A stretch of 64,000 nucleotides of DNA from CAYXGZ01 sp964464755. Lineage in GTDB: Bacteria > Planctomycetota > MHYJ01 > JACPRB01. The stretch is taken from NCBI GenBank assembly GCA_964464755.1, contig CAYXGZ010000013.1, positions 8,971 through 72,970 of the forward strand, in the 5' to 3' direction. This document shows, piece by piece, positions 16,835 to 25,781 of the stretch (positions within the stretch are counted from its first letter, which is position 1; every line of letters starts with the position of its first letter). A model generated the notes under the pieces. It searched no databases. It was not told where the DNA came from and saw only the letters and a program-made list of their open reading frames with translations. The translations under genes were made by a program, and so were the position numbers.

Positions 16835-17639
16835 GGGCCTCGGCGTTGTCCGCCGCGGACTTGTTGAAGTCGTAGCCCTTCAGGTCGCCGTTCGTCACCG
16901 CCTTCAGCCGCATGATCGCCAGGAGGCGGTACTCCGACTCCTCGGCGCGCAGGACCTTCAGGAGCGGCGGCACGCCCGCGCGGTTGCGGCAGACGAGCAG
17001 GGCGGTCCCGATCTCGATCTGCGTGTAGGGGTTGGCGTCGGAGACGTGGGGCTCGAGGACCTTGGAGAGCTCGCGGTCGCCCACGCCCGCGACGACCTTG
17101 GCCATCGACGCGCGGCGGCGCTGGTCGCGGAGGCCCTCGGCGAGCGGCCCCTTGAGGTCCTCGACCGGGAACTTCGAGAGCACCTGCTCGGCCTTGGCGA
17201 GGAAGGGCAGGTCGAGCGAGTTCTTCCCGATCGCCTCGACGAGCTTCGGGGCGGCCCACTTCGCGTTCGGCATCAGCTCCCTGGCCGCGTCCTCGGCCGG
17301 GCCGCCGGACTTCAGCTTCGCGATCGCGGCGTCGATCTTCGCGGCGGTCTCGACGAAGGCCGGGTCGACGGGGGCGGGCGTGGGGGCCGGGTCGCCGGGG
17401 CCCTTGCGGCCGAGCCGCTCGAGGTCGATCTTCAGGCGCTGGTTCTCGATCTCGAGGAGCTGGATGCGCTCCTCCAGCTTCATGACGCGCTCGAGGAGCT
17501 GCTTGTGGAAGGCGAAGGCCTTGTTGAGCTGCTCCTGGACGCGCATCTCGAGCTTGGCGAGCTTCTCGTCGACGGGGTCCTGGGCGGCGGCGGGGGCCGC
17601 GGCGGCGGCCAGGACGAGCAGGGCGGCGAACGTCTTCAT
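16782..17639 (-). CDS. secreted coiled-coil and HEAT-repeat-like protein
   Basis: This 285-residue protein has a signal peptide (MKTFAALLVLAAAAAPAAAQ). A coiled coil of about 55 residues follows, with heptads such as LEERIQLLEIENQRLKIDLERL. After a Pro/Ala linker there is a helical-repeat domain resembling HEAT repeats, including LVEAIGKNSLDLPFLAKAE and TQIEIGTALLVCRNRAGVPPLLKVLRAEE. No enzyme motif is visible. GGAG lies 5 bp before the ATG. It follows purM by 44 bp on the same strand, so it may be read through from the purine operon although its function is unlikely to be related. Confidence 0.75.
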   Translation of the reverse strand: MKTFAALLVLAAAAAPAAAQDPVDEKLAKLEMRVQEQLNKAFAFHKQLLERVMKLEERIQLLEIENQRLKIDLERLGRKGPGDPAPTPAPVDPAFVETAAKIDAAIAKLKSGGPAEDAARELMPNAKWAAPKLVEAIGKNSLDLPFLAKAEQVLSKFPVEDLKGPLAEGLRDQRRRASMAKVVAGVGDRELSKVLEPHVSDANPYTQIEIGTALLVCRNRAGVPPLLKVLRAEESEYRLLAIMRLKAVTNGDLKGYDFNKSAADNAEALKAWDAWWEKDGPKLFP

Positions 17640-17683
17640 CGGGGCTCCTTGATCCACATGGTTACGGGACGCGTTCCGGCGCC

Positions 17684-18747
<1,064 letters not shown>

Positions 18748-18748
<1 letters not shown>

Positions 18749-20172
18749 CAGGTGCGCCTTTCGTGCTGGTCCTTGGCCATCGTATCGGAGGGCCGGACCG
18801 CGTACCGCCCGGACCAGCAGGCGGTGCAGTAGTGGTCGGCGGGCTTGGAGCCCGCGGCGAGCATGCCCTCGAGGGAGAGGTAGCCGAGCGAGTCGAGCTC
18901 GAGCTGCTTGCGGATGCCCTCGAGGTCCAGGTTCGCCGCGATGAGCTCGGAGGGGTCGGGGAAGTCGATCCCGTACCAGCAGGGGTGGCGGGTCGGCGGG
19001 CAGGAGATGCGGAGGTGGACCTCCTTGGCGCCGGCGCGGCGGAGGCTGCGGATGCGGGCGCGGGAGGTGGTGCCGCGGATGATCGAGTCGTCGACGACGA
19101 CGACGCGCTTGCCGCGGACGACCTCGGGGATGATGGAGAGCTTGATCTCGACCTTGGAGGCGCGGTCGTCGCGGCGGGGCTGGATGAAGGTGCGCCCGAC
19201 GTAGTGGTTGCGCATGAAGGCCATCTCGAAGGGGAGCTTCGCGGCCTCGGCGTCGCCGAGGGCGGCGGCGGTGCCGCTGTCGGGTACGGGCGTGACGAGG
19301 TCCGCGGCGACGGGGTGCTCCTCGGCGAGTCGGCGGCCGAGGGCGCGGCGGACGCGCCAGACGAGGTCGCCGTGGACGTAGCTGTCGGGCCGGGCGAAGT
19401 AGACGTGCTCGAAGAAGCAGTGGGCGGGCTTCGGCTTGCGGCGGGCGGGGCCGATGCGCGAGGAGCGGGGCTCGCCGCCGTCGAAGACGAGGATCTCGCC
19501 GGGCTCGACGTCGCGGATGCGCTCGGCGCCGACGAGGTCGAAGGCGGAGGTCTCGCTGGCGACGCACCAGGCGGGGGCCGCGCCGCCGCGGGCGGGGAGG
19601 CGGCCGAGGGCGAGGGGGCGGATCCCGTGGGGGTCGCGGGCGGCGATCATCGAGGTCGGCGTGAGGAAGAGCAGGGAGTAGGCGCCCTCGACGGCGGTGA
19701 GGGCCTGGCGGAGGCCGCGGTCGAGGTCGCGCTCGCGGGCGGCGAGGTAGAGGATGACCTCGGTGTCGGTGGTCGTGTGGAAGATGGGGAAGAAGCGGCC
19801 CTGGGTCTCGAGGTCGCGCCGGAGGGCGCCGCTGTTGACGAGGTTGCCGTTGTGGGCGACGGCGAGCATGGTGCGGCCGGTCTCGACGACGAGGGGCTGG
19901 GCGTTGACGGCGGTGCTCTCGCCGGTGGTGGAGTAGCGGACGTGGCCGATGGCGGCGGGGCCCTTGAGGCGGGCGAGGGTGTCGCGGTCGAAGACGTCGG
20001 CGACGAGGCCCATGGCCTTGTGGCAGGCGAGGCGGCCGTCCTGGATGGAGGCGATGCCGGCGCTCTCCTGGCCGCGGTGCTGCTGCGCGTAGAGGCCGAG
20101 GTAGGCGAGGTCGACCGCGTCCGGCGCGCCGAAGACGCCGAAGAGCCCGCAACGGTCGCCGTACTGCCGCAT
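18748..20172 (-). CDS. purF: amidophosphoribosyltransferase
   Basis: This 474-residue enzyme makes phosphoribosylamine from PRPP and glutamine, the committed purine step. The N-terminal glutaminase begins MRQYGDRCGLFGVFG. Cys8 would be the nucleophile after removal of a seven-residue propeptide. QQHRGQESAGIA, GHVRYSTTG and AHNGNLVN follow. The C-terminal phosphoribosyltransferase has VVVVDDSIIRGTT, the PRPP loop. Family B.-subtilis-type cluster cysteines may be the pair in CTACWSG near the end. It shares TGATG junctions with both neighbours. Confidence 0.97.
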
Positions 20173-20408
20173 CAATCGTCCCCCCGCCGGACGACGAGGA
20201 GGAAGTCGACGGCGTGCCCGATCCAGGCGGCGGCGGCGGCGCCGAGGAAGCTCCAGCGCAGCCAGGGCTCGAGGAAGAGCAGGGGGCCGACGAGGAAGCC
20301 GTTGAGGGTCGCGGCGAAGACGGCGAAGTAGAACAGCCCCCGGAGCGGCCGGTTCCGTTGGATGAACCCGAAGCCGGGGACGAGGATCCAGGGCAGGGAC
20401 CGGATCAT
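20172..20408 (-). CDS. small two-helix membrane protein
   Basis: This 78-residue protein has two hydrophobic segments (FYFAVFAATLNGFLVGPLLF and FLGAAAAAWIGHAVDFLLVV) with an Arg-rich N-terminal half (PGFGFIQRNRPLRGL). It resembles short membrane proteins of the DUF5683/TM2-like kind, but I do not assign a family. It is the first gene of the purF-purM transcript, and its stop TGA overlaps the purF ATG. A strong -10 leaves a leader of about 5 nt. Confidence 0.7.
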   Translation of the reverse strand: MIRSLPWILVPGFGFIQRNRPLRGLFYFAVFAATLNGFLVGPLLFLEPWLRWSFLGAAAAAWIGHAVDFLLVVRRGDD

Positions 20409-20419
20409 GGGGGACGCGG

Positions 20420-20449
20420 ATTATAGGGCGGCCCCGAGGAGGGGGGCAA
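20420..20449 (-). promoter_or_regulatory. promoter of the purF-purM operon
   Basis: On the minus strand TTGCCC (20449-20444) and TATAAT (20425-20420) are 18 bp apart. The start is predicted near 20413, five bases before the first ATG at 20408. No purine-box palindrome is obvious. Confidence 0.6.
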
Positions 20450-20458
20450 GGTTTGACC

Positions 20459-20487
20459 TTGACGCCCCGAGGGGGCCGCGCTAAGAT
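20459..20487 (+). promoter_or_regulatory. nusA operon promoter
   Basis: TTGACG (20459-20464) and TAAGAT (20482-20487) are 17 bp apart. The transcript should start near 20494 and carry a leader of about 114 nt, exceptionally long for this window. The leader contains an ATG directly followed by TAG (20510-20515) and an attenuator-like hairpin. Confidence 0.6.
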
Positions 20488-20547
20488 TCCCGAACCAAAA
20501 GGTATATTCATGTAGAAAGAGCCGACCGCCAACAACACGAGCGACCG

Positions 20548-20581
20548 AAAAGTGGGCCAAAACGCGTCCCGCTTTTTTTTT
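20548..20581 (+). terminator. intrinsic terminator inside the nusA leader (attenuator candidate)
   Basis: AAAAGTGGG (20548-20556) pairs with CCCGCTTTT (20568-20576) across an 11-nt loop, and five more T residues follow (20577-20581). This is a good Rho-independent terminator placed between the promoter and the nusA ATG at 20608. It reads usefully on both strands, but no minus-strand gene here needs it. Confidence 0.65.
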
Positions 20582-20607
20582 CGCTCGAAGAGGCGGCCTC
20601 CACGACC

Positions 20608-21648
20608 ATGAACATGAACGGCACGGAGCTCCTGAGGATCGTCGACGCGATCCATCGGGACAAGGGCATCGAGAAGGAGGCGATCTTCGTCTCCATCGAG
20701 CAGGCGCTCGCCCAGGCCGCGAAGAAGCACTTGGCGCTCAAGGACTTGCCAGAGGTTCGCATCGACCGGGCCAGCGGGGAGATGTCCGCGTCCGACCAGG
20801 GAACGGCCCTGGACCCGACGGTGCTGGGGCGGATCGCCTACCAGCAGGCACGGCAGATCTTCGTGCAGAAGCTGCGCGAGGCGGAGAGCGAGACGATTTA
20901 CGGCGCCTACGCGCACAAGGTCGGGGACATCGTGACGGCCGTCGTGCTGCGCTACGAGGGGCCGCACCTGCTCTGCAAGATCGGCGAGAAGGCCGAGGCG
21001 ATGCTCCTGAAGCCGGACCAGGTCCCCGGGGAGAACTACCGCATCGGCGACCGGATCCGGGCCTACGTCTCGGCCGTGGAGAAGAAGGGCACGAAGATCC
21101 GGATCTGCATCTCGCGCGCGCACGAGGACTTCGTGCGGCGGCTCTTCGAGCTCGAGGTGCCGGAGATCGGCGACGGCACGGTCGTGATCAAGGCGATCGC
21201 GCGGGAGCCGGGGTACCGGACGAAGCTGACGGTGCACTCGACGAACGCCCGGGTGGACTGCCTGGGGGCCTGCGTCGGGGTCCGCGGCGCGCGGATCCGC
21301 AACGTGGTCGACGAGCTGCACGGCGAGAACGTGGACATCGTGCGCTGGAGCGAGACGCCGAAGGAGCTCGTCCGGCTGGCGCTGAAGCCGGCCGAGGTGG
21401 CCGAGGTGAAGCTCAACGAGGCGGAGAAGCGCGCGACCGTGTACGTGACCAAGGAGGAGCTGTCGCCGGCGATCGGCAAGGGCGGGCGGAACGTCCGCCT
21501 GGCCTCGAAGATCACCGGCTGGGAGATCGACATTTTCGAGCTGGGGGCTCCGGCTCCGCCGCCGGCCGCGGCGGTCGCCGAGGCGCCCGCGGCCCCTGCA
21601 ACCCCCGCGGGACCGGCGGACCCCGCCGCCCCCGCCAATCCCGGGTAG
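20608..21648 (+). CDS. nusA: transcription termination/antitermination factor NusA
   Basis: This 346-residue protein binds RNA polymerase and RNA to control pausing, termination and antitermination. The N-terminal domain opens with ELLRIVDAIHRDKGIEKEAIF. The S1 domain covers about residues 105-175 (VGDIVTAVVLRYE to ICISRAHEDFVRRLFELEVPEI). Two KH domains follow, with GACVGVRGARIRNVVDEL and SPAIGKGGRNVRLASKITGW. An Ala/Pro tail replaces the acidic repeats of E. coli NusA. The usual upstream gene rimP is absent, and the gene begins its own operon behind an attenuator-like leader. Confidence 0.95.
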   Translation: MNMNGTELLRIVDAIHRDKGIEKEAIFVSIEQALAQAAKKHLALKDLPEVRIDRASGEMSASDQGTALDPTVLGRIAYQQARQIFVQKLREAESETIYGAYAHKVGDIVTAVVLRYEGPHLLCKIGEKAEAMLLKPDQVPGENYRIGDRIRAYVSAVEKKGTKIRICISRAHEDFVRRLFELEVPEIGDGTVVIKAIAREPGYRTKLTVHSTNARVDCLGACVGVRGARIRNVVDELHGENVDIVRWSETPKELVRLALKPAEVAEVKLNEAEKRATVYVTKEELSPAIGKGGRNVRLASKITGWEIDIFELGAPAPPPAAAVAEAPAAPATPAGPADPAAPANPG

Positions 21649-21654
21649 GAAACC

Positions 21655-24303
21655 ATGAAGGTCTCGGAACTCGCGAAGGAACTGGGCTACAAGGCCGCCG
21701 AGCTGGCGGAGCTGGTCAAGGACCCGCTCGTCGGCGTGCCGCTGGCCAACCCGAAGGGCGACGTGGACGCGCGCACCGCGGCCGTGATCCGCGCCAAGCT
21801 GCCCGCCCGCAAGGCGATCAAGGGCGCGCTCGCCGAGAAGTACGCGAAGATCGTCGCGGACCTCGCGGTCGCCGACGCCGCCGCGGCCGAGGCGAAGCCC
21901 AAGAAGGTCAAGAAGGAGAAGCCGGTCGCCGTCGAGGGGGCGCCCGAGGCCCCCGCGAAGCCCCGCCGCGCGCTGACCGGCGCCGCGGCCGCCGCCGTCG
22001 CCGCCAAGGAGGCGAAGGAGAAGGCGGAGAAGGAGAAGTCCGACAAGGAGCGCGAGGAGAAGAAGAAGGCCAAGGTCATCCAGGAGTTCCGCCTCTCCGA
22101 CGTGGCGGGCGGAGCGGCCAAGCCCAAGGTCCCCGTCGCGCCCGGCCACCACATCGGCCTCACCGCCGAGGAGCGCGCCGCGCTCATGGCCGAGGCCAAG
22201 GACCCGCTCATCGACGTCGACAAGGTCATCGGCAAGGAGCACGAGGTCCGCACGCTCGGCTCGGCCGAGGCGACCGCCATCGACCGCGAGAAGCAGGTCC
22301 AGGAGGACAAGGAGCACCGGCACGTCCAACCGCGCGCCAAGCAGGCGCCGGTGGCCCCGGTCCGGCCCCCGGTCCGCCCCATGGCTCCGCCGCCGCGGCC
22401 CGGCATGCCGCCCCCCTCCGCGCCCCCCGGCCTGCAGCGCCGCCCGAACTACCCGCCGCAGCCCGTGCGCCGGCCCGTCATCACGCCGCGCCCGGCCCCG
22501 CGGCCGCGCCCGCAGGTCGTCCCGATGACCGAGCGGGAGATCGAGATCACCGTCCCGATCTCCATCAAGGACTTCTGCGAGAAGACCGGCCTCAAGGCCG
22601 CGATGATCCTCCGCTCCCTGATGGAGAAGGGGATCATGGCCTCGATCAACCACTCGCTGAACGAGGACCAGGTCGTCACCTTCGCCCTGGAGTTCAACCG
22701 CTCCGGCATCAAGGTCGCCAAGCAGAAGACCGTCGAGGAGGAGGCGCTCGCCGTCTCCGAGGTCAAGGACGACCCCAAGGACCTGGTCCCCCGCGCGCCC
22801 GTCGTCGTCTTCATGGGCCACGTCGACCACGGCAAGACGTCGCTGCTCGACAAGATCCGCGGCGCCGACGTCGCCGCCGGCGAGGCGGGCGGCATCACCC
22901 AGCACATCGGCGCCTACAAGGTCACGACCAAGGACGGCAAGCCCGTCGTCTTCCTCGACACGCCCGGCCACGAGGCGTTCACCGCGATGCGCGCCCGCGG
23001 CGCCAACGTCACGGACGTCGCCGTGATCATCGTCGACGCGGTCGACGGCGTCATGCCGCAGACCCAGGAGGCGGTGGACCACGCGAAGGCCGCCGGCGTG
23101 AAGATGATGGCCGCCCTCACGAAGATGGACAAGCCGGGCGTCAACCCGAACAAGGTCAAGGGCCAGCTCGCGGCCCTCGGGCTGAACCCCGAGGACTGGG
23201 GCGGCAACACGATCTGCTGCGAGGTCTCCGCCTTCACCGGCGCGGGCGTCGACCACCTGGTCGAGATGCTCTCGCTGGAGTCGGACCTCCTCGAGCTCAA
23301 GGCGAACCCGAAGCGCCCCGCCTCCGGGGCCGTCATCGAGGCCCGCAAGACGGAGGACCGCGGCGTCGTCGCCACGCTCCTCGTCCAGAACGGCACGCTC
23401 CGCAAGGGCGACATCATCCTCGCGGGCCGCAGCCACGGCCGCGTGCGGTCGATGCACGACTCCACGGGCCGCAGCATCGCGGAGGCGGGCCCCTCGACCC
23501 CCGTCGAGGTCAGCGGCCTCGTCGAGGTGCCGGACGCCGGCGCGCGCTTCAACGTGCTCGACTCGATCGAGAAGGCCCGCCAGGTCGCCGAGGAGCGCCA
23601 GAAGAAGGAGCGCGCCACGGCCCTCGCGGAGAAGCAGCACCTCACCCTCGAGAGCCTGTTCTCGAAGATCGAGAGCGGGAAGCTCAAGGAGGTCCGCGTC
23701 ATCCTCAAGGTCGACGTGAAGGGCTCGCTCGAGGTCCTCAAGGAGGCCCTCGCGAACCTCTCCGGCGGCGAGGTCAAGCTCTCGGTCCTGCACGCCTCGG
23801 TCGGCGCGATCAGCGAGGGCGACGTCCTCCTGGCCGACGCCTCCGACGGCATCATCATCGGCTTCCACGTCGACGCCGAGGAGCGGGCCCGCCAGCTCGC
23901 CAAGGAGAAGGGCATCGACATCCGCATCTACGAGGTCATCTACAAGGCGATCGAGGAGATGCAGGCGGCCCTCGAGGGCCTGCTGGAGCCCGAGGAGGTC
24001 GAGGTCAAGACCGGCCACGCGACGGTGAAGCAGGTCTTCCGGATCTCGCGCGTCGGCGCCGTCGCCGGCTGCGCCGTGACGGACGGCAAGATCGAGCGGA
24101 ACTCCGGCGTCCGGCTGATCCGCAACGGCAAGGTGACCTACACCGGCAAGCTCGAGAGCCTCAAGCGCGTCAAGGACGACGCCAAGGAGGTCGTCGAGGG
24201 CTACGAGTGCGGCATCAAGCTCGCGGGCCACGACGACGTGAACCCCGGCGACATCATCGAGGCCTTCCAGGTCCAGAAGATCGCGAGGAAGCTGACGAAG
24301 TGA
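21655..24303 (+). CDS. infB: translation initiation factor IF-2
   Basis: This 882-residue GTPase places initiator tRNA on the 30S subunit. It has an N-terminal IF2_N helix (MKVSELAKELGYKAAELAEL) and a long Lys/Ala/Glu then Pro/Arg-rich linker to about residue 285. A second IF2_N domain (ITVPISIKDFCEKTGLKAA) comes next. The G domain has GHVDHGKTSL near residue 390, DTPGHEAF near 437 and the G4 motif TKMD near 488, where most IF-2 proteins have NKxD. The beta-barrels and C-terminal tRNA-binding domains follow to the end. It lies 6 bp after nusA, the usual order. Confidence 0.97.
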   Translation: MKVSELAKELGYKAAELAELVKDPLVGVPLANPKGDVDARTAAVIRAKLPARKAIKGALAEKYAKIVADLAVADAAAAEAKPKKVKKEKPVAVEGAPEAPAKPRRALTGAAAAAVAAKEAKEKAEKEKSDKEREEKKKAKVIQEFRLSDVAGGAAKPKVPVAPGHHIGLTAEERAALMAEAKDPLIDVDKVIGKEHEVRTLGSAEATAIDREKQVQEDKEHRHVQPRAKQAPVAPVRPPVRPMAPPPRPGMPPPSAPPGLQRRPNYPPQPVRRPVITPRPAPRPRPQVVPMTEREIEITVPISIKDFCEKTGLKAAMILRSLMEKGIMASINHSLNEDQVVTFALEFNRSGIKVAKQKTVEEEALAVSEVKDDPKDLVPRAPVVVFMGHVDHGKTSLLDKIRGADVAAGEAGGITQHIGAYKVTTKDGKPVVFLDTPGHEAFTAMRARGANVTDVAVIIVDAVDGVMPQTQEAVDHAKAAGVKMMAALTKMDKPGVNPNKVKGQLAALGLNPEDWGGNTICCEVSAFTGAGVDHLVEMLSLESDLLELKANPKRPASGAVIEARKTEDRGVVATLLVQNGTLRKGDIILAGRSHGRVRSMHDSTGRSIAEAGPSTPVEVSGLVEVPDAGARFNVLDSIEKARQVAEERQKKERATALAEKQHLTLESLFSKIESGKLKEVRVILKVDVKGSLEVLKEALANLSGGEVKLSVLHASVGAISEGDVLLADASDGIIIGFHVDAEERARQLAKEKGIDIRIYEVIYKAIEEMQAALEGLLEPEEVEVKTGHATVKQVFRISRVGAVAGCAVTDGKIERNSGVRLIRNGKVTYTGKLESLKRVKDDAKEVVEGYECGIKLAGHDDVNPGDIIEAFQVQKIARKLTK

Positions 24304-24587
24304 TCGTCGGGACCCTGAAGCTCCGGCTGTCGCTGCGCGACTGCCACTCGCTGAAGGAGAAGCGGCGCGTGATCCTGAGCCTCAAGGACCACGTGGCCAA
24401 CAAGTTCAACGTGGCGGTCGCCGAGGTGGACGAGCAGGACGAGTGGCACCTGGCCGTGGTCGGCGTGGCCGCGGTGGGGACGGACACCCCGTTCATCCAC
24501 TCGGTGCTGTCGAACGTGGAGAACTACGTGCGGTACTTCGGCGGGGTGACCGTGATCGACGTCGAGACCGAGACCTGGGGGGACTGA
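24300..24587 (+). CDS. DUF503 family protein (YlxP-like)
   Basis: This 95-residue protein belongs to DUF503, often found between infB and rbfA. The GTG start overlaps the infB stop by 4 bp. The family pattern is seen in VGTLKLRLSLRDCHSLKEKRRV, in NVAVAEVDEQDEWHLAVVGVA, and in the terminal IDVETETWGD. Its exact role is unknown; gene order suggests ribosome maturation. Confidence 0.88.
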   Translation: MIVGTLKLRLSLRDCHSLKEKRRVILSLKDHVANKFNVAVAEVDEQDEWHLAVVGVAAVGTDTPFIHSVLSNVENYVRYFGGVTVIDVETETWGD

Positions 24588-24591
24588 AGCC

Positions 24592-25056
24592 TTGACGATC
24601 GCCTTCCGCAAGGAGAAGCTGGCCTCGCAGATCGCCAAGGAGGCCAGCCAGATCCTGCTCTTCGGCCTGAACGACCCCCGCAAGGGGTTCTGCACCGTGA
24701 CGCGCGCCGTCGTCTCCGACGACTACCAGCACGCGAAGATCTTCGTCTCGGTGATGGGCTCGGAGAAGGACAAGAAGCTCACCATGGACGCCCTCGCGAG
24801 CGCCGCCGGGTACGTCCAGGCCCACATCTCCCGCAGCCTCCGCATGCGACACGCCCCCGAGATCGCGTTCGTCCGGGACGACTCCATTGACAAGGCGATG
24901 AAGATGACGAAGCTGCTCGACGACCTGGCCGCCGCCCGCAAGCCCTCCAAGCCGGCGAGGAAGCCGGCCGCCAAGCCCGCGAAGAAGCCGGCCAAGAAGC
25001 CGGCGAAGAAGACCGCCCCCGCGAAGCGGACCGACGGCGAAGGCGAGGAGGAATAG
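24592..25056 (+). CDS. rbfA: 30S ribosome-binding factor A with a Lys/Ala/Pro tail
   Basis: This 154-residue protein matches RbfA, a KH-fold factor for late 30S maturation. The only suitable start is TTG at 24592, with GAAG a few bases upstream. The core covers residues 1-115 (RKEKLASQIAKEASQILLFGL, then DDYQHAKIFVSVMG and RHAPEIAFVRDDSIDKAMKM). The rest is a basic tail of repeated KPAKK-like units, which could hold rRNA. The stop TAG shares its last base with the GTG of rph. Confidence 0.92.
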   Translation: MTIAFRKEKLASQIAKEASQILLFGLNDPRKGFCTVTRAVVSDDYQHAKIFVSVMGSEKDKKLTMDALASAAGYVQAHISRSLRMRHAPEIAFVRDDSIDKAMKMTKLLDDLAAARKPSKPARKPAAKPAKKPAKKPAKKTAPAKRTDGEGEEE

Positions 25057-25781
25057 TGCCGCGTCCCGACGGCCGGGCCCCGGACCAGCTCCGGCCGGTC
25101 TCCTTCCAGCGCGGCTTCCTCGCCAACACCCCGGGCTCCGTCCTCGTGTCGGCGGGCCTCACGCGGGTCCTCTGCACCGTCACGATCCAGCACTCCGTGC
25201 CCCAGTGGCTCGTCGGCCGCGGCCAGGGCTGGATCACCGCCGAGTACGGGATGCTCCCGGCCTCCACGGGCGACCGCAAGCCCCGCGAGCGCGCCGGCAA
25301 GGTCGACGGCCGCACCAGCGAGATCCAGCGCCTCATCGGCCGCTCGATCCGCGCCATCGTCGACATGGAGATCCTCGGCGAGAAGACCCTCTGGGTGGAC
25401 TGCGACGTGCTCGAGGCCGACGGCGGCACCCGCTGCGCCGCGATCACGGGCGCCTACGTCGCGCTCGTCGACGCCATCCGCGCCCTCGAGGCCGACGGCA
25501 TGAAGTTCGCCGCCCCGCCGCTGCGCGACTCCATCTCCGCCGTCAGCGTCGGCGTCGTCCGCGGCGAGACCCGGCTCGACCTCTGCTACGAGGAGGACTC
25601 GGCCGCCGACGTCGACATGAACCTCGTCCAGACCGGCAAGGGGCTCATCGTCGAGGTCCAGGGCACGGCCGAGAAGACGCCCTTCGACACCTCGCGCCTC
25701 ATGGCGCTCTACAAGCTCGCCGAGAAGGGCAACCAGGACCTCCGCCGCCTCCAGCTCGAGGCGCTGCAGAAGAAGCCCTAG
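25056..25781 (+). CDS. rph: ribonuclease PH
   Basis: This 241-residue phosphorolytic 3'-5' exonuclease trims tRNA 3' ends. Motifs are strong: DGRAPDQLRPVSFQRGFL, GWITAEYGMLPASTGDRKPRER, GRTSEIQRLIGRSIRAIVD and VDCDVLEADGGTRCAAITGAYVA. The phosphate-site region DLCYEEDSAADVDMN follows. A GTG start is used because it overlaps the rbfA stop. It closes the nusA-infB-DUF503-rbfA-rph operon and converges with priA (4-bp overlap). Confidence 0.95.
   Translation: MPRPDGRAPDQLRPVSFQRGFLANTPGSVLVSAGLTRVLCTVTIQHSVPQWLVGRGQGWITAEYGMLPASTGDRKPRERAGKVDGRTSEIQRLIGRSIRAIVDMEILGEKTLWVDCDVLEADGGTRCAAITGAYVALVDAIRALEADGMKFAAPPLRDSISAVSVGVVRGETRLDLCYEEDSAADVDMNLVQTGKGLIVEVQGTAEKTPFDTSRLMALYKLAEKGNQDLRRLQLEALQKKP

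Noticed and set aside
24940..25040. Short KPAKK-like repeats as a DNA repeat or mobile signal
   Set aside because: They are coding repeats in the basic tail of RbfA and need no other explanation.
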